Below, one piece after another: positions 10,742-18,197 of a stretch of DNA of 64,000 nt. The notes below the pieces were generated by a model that saw only the letters and a program-made list of their open reading frames with translations, was not told where the DNA came from and did no database searches. This DNA comes from Dichotomocladium elegans (lineage: Eukaryota; Mucoromycota; Mucoromycetes; Mucorales; Lichtheimiaceae). Location of the stretch: positions 1 to 64,000 of the forward strand of contig JAIXMN010000026.1 of assembly GCA_025716815.1 (NCBI GenBank), read 5' to 3'. Made by a program: the position numbers and the translations under genes. How positions within the stretch are numbered: position 1 is the first letter of the stretch; each line of letters starts with the position of its first letter.

Positions 10742-10843
10742 GTTTGGAGGTGTTGGTGGTGGTGTTTGAGATGTTATTGTTGCTGACGTCAGGGGTAAAC
10801 TATTAGCCGCCGTAAAAAAGTGTACGGCGAGTGAAAGAGAAGC

Positions 10844-10858
10844 GATTCCTTGGTGTAG
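10844..10858 (+). repeat. 15-bp tRNA-Val 5' fragment, left target duplication of LINE copy 1
   Basis: GATTCCTTGGTGTAG lies between the 5' end of LINE copy 2 and the 3' end of LINE copy 1. It matches the first 15 bases of the tRNA-Val gene (GGTTCGTTGGTGTAG, 16223-16237) at 13 positions. The simplest reading is a target duplication made when copy 1 inserted after base 15 of a tRNA gene. Confidence 0.7.
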
Positions 10859-11288
10859 ACAAAACAGTTTATTTTGAAAGAGAAGGCGGTATGGAACGTG
10901 TGCTCAATAAAGCGGTCGCTCTCGCCAGATCGACAAGGTGGCTGCGGCATGAAAAACCCAGAGTGGCTGGGAAAAATGAGGGGGCAAGAAGAAAAAGAAA
11001 AGAGAAAGAGATAAAAATGGGAACAATGGGGTCGACAAAAGTGGAGAAGAAGAAACTATCTAAAGGGGGAGTGGGAGTGACAACGAGAAAAGAGAGGGTT
11101 AGGGATCAAGAACGAAATCATCCAGAATTGCTTCGGTTGCATGAACAGGGACAGGACGCTCGAGCCACCGGAGAAGAGATCCGCCGAGATCGGGGTCTTG
11201 AGAGGCGGAGAAATCCTCGCCAAGATGACACGCCATGTCGACCTCTAAGAGGATCTGGCACACCACTGGCCAGGTACGTTGCCAGTAT

Positions 11289-14200
11289 TTATCGGGAGGT
11301 GGAGGTGATCTCAGAGCATGGCAGCTGGTTGAGGACCAATGAGAGCGGATCGCGATGATCATCATCATTGGCGACCCTCAACCGAGCATGCATGTTGAGG
11401 CAGAATATGAGGTGGCGGCGGCTTGTGTGGTCTTGCTTACACCGCACGGTTTAGGGCGGCCAGGGAGCCAGCCCATACGCCAGCGGATGCAGCGGCTGCA
11501 CTCCTTGTTGGTCATAGGCAGGTGCATGATAGGATCAATGCCGAGGCGCGGGCGGCAGGCGCTCAGGAGGATGGCGCGGGAGGAGGCGAGCTGGTCGATG
11601 AGGCGGGCTTGCAAGCAGCTGCGGATGGCACCTTTCAAGTCCTCTCTTGAGGCTTCATGCCTAGGACGAGAAAGAGCCACCCACACCGAAGAGCGATGCA
11701 ACTTCGGCCAAAGGTGTCTGGGCTGCTTGATGGAAGGAAGGAGGGCGGAGAGGAGGGTGTCGTCCGGCAGGTGGTATGCACGATGTACAAACTTTGCCTG
11801 GAGGATGGCGACGCGGTCGGCCATGTGGGGGAGGCGGGTGAGATGGCGGAAGACTGCAGTGGAGGCGGTCTTGTGTCCCCCAAAGATCATGCGGAGGCAT
11901 TGGTCTTGGGCCGCTCAAGAGTCTTGATGTCTTGGCGGGTGAGGTTGATCAGCGCCAAACCATATTCCATCTTTGGACGGATAAATTGCTGGTAGAGGCG
12001 GGTGGCGAGGAGGCGAGGGAATCCGTAAGGGCTGACGCCAATGGCGTTCAGCGTCCGCATTGACGTGAGGGCGGCGGTGGTGTTGTGGTGGAGGAGGGCT
12101 TGATGGTCGATCTGGCCAGCAGACGAAAAGGGAATCCCGAGGTACTTGAAGGAGTGGGATCTCGGGAGCTCCGTACCATAAAGGCAGAGGGAGGGGCGTT
12201 GGGCGGGAGCGTGGGCTGTTTCAAACAGCACCACGCACTTCGTGGGGTTCCACCGGTAGCCGAGCTGTATGCTGTGTTGTTCACAAGCAGAGAGAAGAGC
12301 AGGCATGGTAGACCATGATCCAATGAGGACCACGTCATCTGCGTACAGCAAGCAGTTAATCCGCTCATCACGCACCAAGAAGGCGGGGGGCATCTGGAAG
12401 TCGGCATAGTCGTCGTCCGGAGGAATATCACTTTCTGCAACACGAAGCAATCCTGGGAGGGAATTTATATACACGGAATAAAGAAAAGGGGAAAGAACAG
12501 AGCCCTGCAGCACACCTGTGACCGGTTCGAAGCGCCGTGATACTGTTCCTGACAAAAGAATCTCAACAAAAACATCGTTAAACATATTCTGTAGTAGGGT
12601 GAGAAGGGCAGGGGAGGCATAGGGTTCTAACTCATCCCAGACAACTGAACGGTCAACAGTGTCGTAAGCAGACTTGATGTCCAAGAATGCCAATACAGGA
12701 GGGGCGCCGTGGATGTTGGCGTGGAGGGTCGAAAGCTCGTGTAGGCAAAGGGCTTGGTCTAGCGTGCTGCGGTGGTGACGGAAACCGCCCTGGGCGATAT
12801 CCAGGTTGGGATATGCCATCTCGAGGGGATCCATGAGACAAGTCTCAAGAAGTTTGCGGAGAACGGAGGTCAAGCAGATAGGCCGGAAGTTGCCGGGGTC
12901 GGTTGTGGGGCCCTTCTTGTACAGGGGAATTGCTTGGGCAAGACGCCAAGCTGATGGAGTGGTACCCCACCGCCAACAAAGCTCAAAGAGCAATGTCAGC
13001 GTGGGGGCGAGGACACCAGACAGAGGGACGAGCATCTCGGCGCGCAGGTGGTCAGCCCCGGGGGCTTTACGTGGAGGCAGGCGGCCGAGTGCGTCTTCGA
13101 CAGCAGGAATCGTGAACGGGCAATCGTCGGTAAAAGGTGGGGTCGCGGCAGCGGGCAAGGGATCTTCATCAATCGGCGGCCGAGAAGATGACCAGCATAG
13201 ATCTGACCAAGATGGTCGGCCATCCGATCGGCAGCCACCTGCGGACCGCGAGGATCCACAAAGGTGGGATTGAGCCGTCGGTTACGTCTGATTTTGGAGA
13301 TGGTCGCGGTAGCTTTGCTGAAATCACCAGCAGCTAACCGGTCACAGAACTCACGCCACGTCTGACGACGACGCTGCTGGAGGGCGCGGCGGGCAAGGGC
13401 AGCAGCTTCTTGATAGGCAACCCATCGCGAAAGCTTACTAACACCATCCCGAGCACGGCGCCATTGGCGATAACATCTTTCACGGTTGTCCATGGCTTCT
13501 TCGAGGGCGCGGGACCAGAACCACTTGCAGGATCTGCGGGGCGGCGGGCGGGATCCGAGGCTGCTATCCAGGGCTTGGTAGATCGCCTCACACAGCTGGT
13601 CATGGAGTTGATCAAAATCGGGACGAAGATGATCTTCTCTAACTAGATCCGTCAGAGAATCAAGCAGAGGCTGGTTGAGCTCGGTGAAGAGCTGCACATA
13701 ATGTGCAGTCTTCTTTGGGTCTTCCAGCTTGCTTAAATTCCAAAGACGTCTAGTGTGCTGATTAGAGGGGGGTGGCTCGGTGGTGGGTGCTGCAAAGGTG
13801 AGATGCACCATCTTGTGATCGGAACCAATCGATAAGTCGTCCCGGACGTCGAGATGCGGGTCGACAAGAGGTGCGGAGCTCAGGAACCAGTCGATGATGC
13901 TGGATCCCCGGAGTCGGAGATAGGTTGGCATACCAAAGGCGAGGGAGGCATTCCAATGGTAGAGGCCGTTGGCTTGGATCCACTCTAAGAAGAGGGTGCC
14001 GCGTCGGGTGAGTACATGGTCACCAACAAATCGGCCAATGCGGGCATTGAAGTCGCCGCAGAAGATGGTGTTGGATGTGTTGGGCCATGTGAGTGGTAGG
14101 TTGGCAAGGACGTCGAGGGCTTCGTTATCTGGGAGGGAGGGCGGGAGGTAGAGACAATGGATGAGAGTATCACAAAAAAGACAGGAGAGTACATAAGGTG

Positions 14201-14465
14201 AGTCGGAAGGGATGGAAGTTACTTGGTAGGGGCAGTCGGGATTTACTAAAAGCGAAATACCCATGCTGCCTACGAATGCGTTTTCAAGGCGGCGACCATA
14301 GATATGGTGCTGTTGCCAGGATGTGGGATATGAATGAGGGGAAAGGAGCCAAGTTTCGGTGATAAAGAGAAGGGATGTAGAAGGAGTGTATGTTAGGATG
14401 TTTTCAATAAGATGCCGTTGTAAGCCATTGGCATTCCAAATAGTAATAGTTATGTTTTTTAACAT
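11289..14465 (-). pseudogene. LINE ORF2: APE endonuclease and reverse transcriptase, frameshifted
   Basis: The N-terminal 230 residues form an APE-type endonuclease: ITIWNANGL, FITETWLL, FCGDFNARIG and IGSDHKMVHL carry the expected Asn, Glu, Asp/Asn and Asp/His residues. A basic linker leads to reverse transcriptase with FRPICLTSVLRKLLE, FLDIKSAYDTVD, GVLQGSVLSPFLYS and the active site LLYADDVVLIG. A C-terminal Cys/His knuckle (C-x-C ... RRHLIFC) lies near 11380-11445. One-base frameshifts occur near 13160, 11910 and 11445. No RNase H was seen. The enzyme nicks the target and primes reverse transcription there; the apparent tRNA-gene target suggests a site-specific endonuclease. Confidence 0.85.
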
Positions 14466-14467
14466 AA

Positions 14468-16120
14468 TTATTGACTATCGGCGTTGGGGGTGGTGCGAGA
14501 TGAAGATGAGCCAGAGACAGACATGAGTTCGTCGTCAATGGGTGTGGAGCTGTTTTGTGTGCCCTCGACGTCAACGTTCATCGGGGCTTCGGTGACAAAA
14601 GGATTGGCGGTGGTTGCGGCAGTGGTGCGTTTTGTGTTGGGGGCGGACAGGATTTCTTGAAGATCTACATGGGTAAACCATCCGTTAGCAGTGAAGGCTC
14701 TGGCAACGGCGTACTTAACTGGCGCGCGAATGAAATCGACGGCCTTAAGAAGCCGTTGCTTGTGTAGTTCGGCGGCCTTTTCGCGACGCTCCTCCTCAGA
14801 GAGTGCCGCGAATTTGGGGTCACGGAGGTGCTTTGGATCACGAGGATCAAAGTCCTCTATCACCGGGATCCGGTGCTTGGCCAGCAAGGCAATAAACTCC
14901 TCCACATAATCATTGTGGAGAAGGATAGCCACTACCTGTCGGTCAGGGTAATGCACATCCAAAAGACGTGCATTATCACATCCAAGTTGACGTAGACGTG
15001 CGCGGAGATCCTTGGTCGGGAGACGGAACTTGCTGGGGAGGTACACGTACCGGAAACCTTGGTCGCCAGAGACAAAACCAAATACCCGCGAGAGTGCAGC
15101 AGCGCGGCGGGGGGTCAGGATCCGTTTGGACTTTTTCGTGGGGGAGGGCGAGCCGTTCTGCACACGGTCTGCCCATGTGAGTGGCGTGGGTTCGGCGGTG
15201 GCGTACTTTGAGGCGGCGGTGCCAGTAGGAGCATCTAAGGGCACTTTAACGTGCAGGCCGACCTCATCTTGAGACTGCACGCCTAATTGGCGCTGCAGAG
15301 CAGCGATCGTGTTCTCCGCAGCAGCGAGCTTGTCCTTTAATTGCTGATTTTCAGCAAGGAGCGACTCGAGCTGGTCGACGCGGTGGCGGGTGGCATTGAG
15401 CTCTTCCATGATTTTATGCATAAAGTCTGGAAGGGCTTCATGGTGTTCGAAAACAAGAGGGGCAGACACGGCAGCAGGTGGTACCATGGTAGGATCGTCC
15501 ATGGCCATTTGGTTACTGGAAGGCGTGTGGACTGGCACCGGAGCAGGCAAAGGGGCGGGCACAGGGGCGGGCACGGGCTCCAGTGGGGCACTGGGAGCTT
15601 CAGCAGCTACATGCGCAGCGAGTAGCTTTTCCATGGCAGAGAAAGTGTAAGTGGTGCCGCACTTACACTTGTATTGTGGCCGAGGGGGGGTTGCCTTGTT
15701 ACTGCCGTTCTTGCAAATCCCATTGGGGAGCCGGCACGTGGGGCAGACGAGTTCCTTGCGCACTTTGCGGAAAAGGGCCTCGTGTTCTACAACCATAGTT
15801 GCAGCGGGAGAAAAATTTTTGGCTTTTTGCACAGCCGTTGCAGTTACTTTTTCTTTTGACGCAGCCCCCATTTCAAAGGTAAACTGGAACTCGGTCTGGG
15901 ACTGCAATGTCGGGGATCGAGTAGCCGAGACGCGGTTCTTCTTAATCTCGGGGAGATGTGAAGGGCGGACTGAGGTGGTCGACAAACGGCGTTTACTGAT
16001 TCCGCTGGTGATGGGGATGCGCGATGTTCGGGAGTTGTGCAAAGTCGAAGGGGCGGCCGATTGGACTTGGGATGTTCCTTCTGGTGATCGCGATGGGGAT
16101 TCCTGCGCTATGGGGTGCAC
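14468..16120 (-). CDS. LINE ORF1 protein (copy 1), intact
   Basis: 550 residues. Residues about 1-110 are Ser/Thr/Pro-rich and low in structure. Residues about 115-160 hold a Cys cluster (CPTCRLPNGICKN...YKCKC) that looks like a zinc ribbon. An Ala/Pro-rich linker follows. A coiled coil (VDQLESLLAENQQLKDKLAA) lies at about 240-280, then a conserved basic domain (about 330-470) that may bind RNA, then a Ser/Thr tail. The stop is followed by two bases and the ORF2 ATG (TAATTATG), suggesting termination-reinitiation. Expected role is a nucleic-acid chaperone packaging LINE RNA. I cannot name a domain family for the C-terminal half. Confidence 0.8.
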   Translation of the reverse strand: MHPIAQESPSRSPEGTSQVQSAAPSTLHNSRTSRIPITSGISKRRLSTTSVRPSHLPEIKKNRVSATRSPTLQSQTEFQFTFEMGAASKEKVTATAVQKAKNFSPAATMVVEHEALFRKVRKELVCPTCRLPNGICKNGSNKATPPRPQYKCKCGTTYTFSAMEKLLAAHVAAEAPSAPLEPVPAPVPAPLPAPVPVHTPSSNQMAMDDPTMVPPAAVSAPLVFEHHEALPDFMHKIMEELNATRHRVDQLESLLAENQQLKDKLAAAENTIAALQRQLGVQSQDEVGLHVKVPLDAPTGTAASKYATAEPTPLTWADRVQNGSPSPTKKSKRILTPRRAAALSRVFGFVSGDQGFRYVYLPSKFRLPTKDLRARLRQLGCDNARLLDVHYPDRQVVAILLHNDYVEEFIALLAKHRIPVIEDFDPRDPKHLRDPKFAALSEEERREKAAELHKQRLLKAVDFIRAPVKYAVARAFTANGWFTHVDLQEILSAPNTKRTTAATTANPFVTEAPMNVDVEGTQNSSTPIDDELMSVSGSSSSRTTPNADSQ

Positions 16121-16222
16121 GTTTGGAGGTGTTGGTGGTGGTGTTTGAGATGTTATTGTTGCTGACGTCAGGGGTAAACTATTAGCCGCCGTAAAAAAGT
16201 GTACGGCGAGTGAAAGAGAAGC

Positions 16223-16296
16223 GGTTCGTTGGTGTAGTTGGTTATCACACCTGTCTCACACACAGGAGGTCCTCGGTTCGAGCCCGAGGCGAACCA
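16223..16296 (+). tRNA. tRNA-Val (CAC)
   Basis: The cloverleaf folds. Acceptor GGTTCGT pairs with GCGAACC, the anticodon stem CCTGT/ACAGG encloses loop CTCACAC (anticodon CAC), and the T arm contains GGTTCGAGCCC. The discriminator A is at 16296 and TTTT follows at once as a pol III terminator. LINE copy 1 ends one base upstream, and a gypsy LTR starts about 8 bp downstream. Confidence 0.93.
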
Positions 16297-16304
16297 TTTT
16301 GTCT

Positions 16305-16730
16305 TGTTGTCGTGTCGTGTCGTAACCAAATCTATCGGTTATTATAATTCCCGGACATATCTATTTTTGTAATGACCCATGACGTAATGCTCGTCATATA
16401 TCTTCTTGGGGCACTATGACGACATAGACATCATTACCTCTTAGACATCGTCTGCTCCCCATTACGACATCATATGTGTATTTAGCATTTGACAATTAAT
16501 ATAAATATCCAGATAATGAACAGACAATAAAGGATTATCAACTCATCTACCCAATCCCTCGAGATTGCCTTAGTGGTCTACGCTCTTCGTGGTTATCCTT
16601 TGTGGTCCTTCTTCGTGGTTATACTCTCTTCGTGGCGATACTCCTCAGTGGTTATATATATATATATATTCTTCGTGACTCCCTCTGTGGTCGTCTTCTC
16701 TTCGTGATACAAGCAAAAACAAAGACGACA
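16305..16730 (+). repeat. element B 5' LTR
   Basis: The LTR ends AAAGACGACA; its start is placed at TGTTGTCG, though TGTCG at 16313 or 16318 is also possible. It holds a TATA box (TATAAATA, about 16499-16506), AATAAA just after, and then a run of degenerate CTTCGTGGTTA repeats in U5. The primer-binding site TGGTAGCTGATG follows at about 16733 and includes the gag ATG at 16742. Confidence 0.8.
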
Positions 16731-16741
16731 TTTGGTAGCTG

Positions 16742-17467
16742 ATGACTGACCAACAACATCCAAATCCTATGGACCTTATGCACGGAATGCTGGTGCAAAT
16801 GCAGGCACAGCAGCAAGAAATTCGAGCTCTCCGTGAACAACTGAATACAAGGGCCAGCCCAAGAGTTAAACCGGTCCAGCCAGATCTTTTTCGAGGTGGC
16901 CACTCGTCTTCGGCAGTGGAGGCATGGTTGCATACAGTTGACAAATATGGTGAGTGTGCCTCGCTCTCGGACTCCGAACGTGTAACATACGCGTCAACAT
17001 TACTACGTGATGGCGCGGCAACTTGGTGGCGACATCTGGAAATGTCTATCAATCCGGATGACACCCACAGCGACATGACACCCAAGACGTGGCAAGAATT
17101 TCAAATAGCATTCCGTGCCGAATTCAAACCGAGAAACGCGAAAGAAATGGCGCGCAATAAACTTCAGGCCTTATCGCAAGCATCAACGACATCTGGTACC
17201 ATCCGTGAATATGTTACTGAATTCCGCAATATCATGCTCGACCTTCCGGAGATGTTCGACGATGACGCGATGCACGAATTCATCCGTGGACTATCCTATG
17301 ACGCCCGCATCCAGGTGCTCCTCAAGGAACCGACGTCACTACGAGCTGCCTATAATGCGGCAGAAGCGTTCGAGGCTGTCCACGAGTATGCCGCTGGTAT
17401 CCGCGAGACGTTCCAGCACCCTGGGACGAATAACCCACGATCAACACCAGTTGCCGCCGAGGGTCCG
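16742..17467 (+). pseudogene. element B gag, truncated
   Basis: About 240 residues of a retrotransposon gag: an N-terminal Gln-rich helix (MLVQMQAQQQEIRALREQL), then the capsid domain with VEAWLHTVDKYGEC, TWWRHLEMSI and FRAEFKPRNAKEM. It stops at GTNNPRSTPVAAEGP, where D's LTR begins, before any zinc knuckle. The start codon lies inside the primer-binding site. It is homologous to the gags of A, G and H. Confidence 0.85.
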
Positions 17468-17770
17468 TGTCATAGCCCTACTGTTCATAACACTGCGCTT
17501 CTACAGACAGTACTGAGCAGGGTTATCGACTTATCCACCTCTTCTACAGCACGTCTCGACTGTCCTCCCATTCCAACGTTACGAAGCCCGCTAACTGGTA
17601 ATGATTGGAGGACCATGCTCGATGACTACCGCTTGTATCACCACTACCACCCTGGTCCGAAATCATATAAAAAGAGAGTTGTTTTTATTCAATAAAGAGG
17701 ATCCCGTCTCAAAGACTCGATTTTAGCCCCTACGGTTTAAACACCTGCAACTAACTCTCTAACCACCACA
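17468..17770 (+). repeat. element D 5' LTR
   Basis: 303 bp, TGTCATAGCC...CCACCACA, with TATA-like ATATAAAAAG and AATAAAGAGG downstream. A T-run follows instead of the TGGTAGC primer site of the other lineage, so D may prime differently. Confidence 0.88.
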
Positions 17771-17815
17771 TTTTTTTTCTTTGAATTCGCTTACCTCTTT
17801 TTTTTTTTATCACGT

Positions 17816-18185
17816 ATGATGTCAGCTCCCTCTCCCCCCAACAACGACTTCGACCTTCCTTCCGTTCGCGCGGCAACGAGCAGCACCAACCAGCCGCGAA
17901 ATGATGCACCTGTCGCCCCTGTCGTCGAGGCAACCCGCGCCACATCAGTGGTGCAGCAGGCTGTGGAAGCCGTGGAGTCCTTGCGGGGTGATCTCGCCCT
18001 GCTAATGCTGCAACGCACGGCCGCCGCCCGGGCGAACGACCAGGCTGAGCACGCCCGTCTAAGGGAGCAGATGAGCCTGCTTGAGCAGGAGATCGCCGAA
18101 CTGGAGTCGTCGGCACGCCTGCTCGTGAGTCCAGCCCCAGGATCGATATCCTCGCTCGCCGAAACCTCGAGCCCAATACAAGCTG
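17816..18185 (+). pseudogene. element D gag N-terminal remnant
   Basis: About 120 residues of an Ala/Ser-rich segment with a coiled coil (EHARLREQMSLLEQEIAELE). It runs to a point just before the reverse transcriptase, where the sequence jumps into another frame. D' and E have a capsid, knuckle and protease between these regions, so D carries a large in-element deletion. The remnant might still be made as a small protein, but it lacks capsid. Confidence 0.6.
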
Positions 18186-18197
18186 CCAGCGACCCTC

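Larger units (their letters stand above)
8647..10843 (-). mobile_element. LINE copy 2, 3'-truncated
   Basis: A second copy of the LINE seen at 10859-16222. It keeps the 5' region and ORF1 and about 85 bp of ORF2, then stops at the MITE-like end at 8646. A complete MITE (8733-9098) sits at the start codon of ORF2. Its two outer parts (about 9102-9520 and 10400-10843) are nearly identical to copy 1, whereas the middle is clearly diverged. Its 5' end (10843) is followed at once by 15 bases resembling the start of the tRNA-Val gene. Confidence 0.85.
10859..16222 (-). mobile_element. LINE copy 1, full length (5.36 kb) at tRNA-Val
   Basis: An APE-type non-LTR retrotransposon with ORF1, ORF2 and a 430-bp 3' UTR ending AATAAACTGTTTTGT on the minus strand, without a poly(A) tail. 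Its 5' end stops one base before the tRNA-Val gene and its 3' end follows a partial copy of that gene's first 15 bases. ORF1 is intact; ORF2 has about three frameshifts, so the copy is not autonomous now. Confidence 0.88.
16305..17467 (+). mobile_element. Ty3/gypsy element B, 5' half only
   Basis: A 5' LTR, primer-binding site and most of gag are present. Element D's LTR cuts gag at 17468 and the rest of B does not resume beyond D at 21600. The LTR begins about 8 bp after the tRNA-Val gene. A related LTR lies at 22123-22543 and a truncated one at 59212-59437. Confidence 0.85.

Noticed and set aside
9693..10769. 358-codon plus-strand open frame opposite LINE ORF1
   Set aside because: It is the complement of ORF1, whose GC-rich codons keep the antisense frame open; the same shadow appears opposite copy 1.
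11355..11995. Several plus-strand frames opposite LINE ORF2
   Set aside because: The minus strand carries the endonuclease and reverse transcriptase motifs, so these are antisense shadows.
16742..17467. B gag as a functional short gag
   Set aside because: It ends where D's LTR begins, before the knuckle, so it is a truncation.
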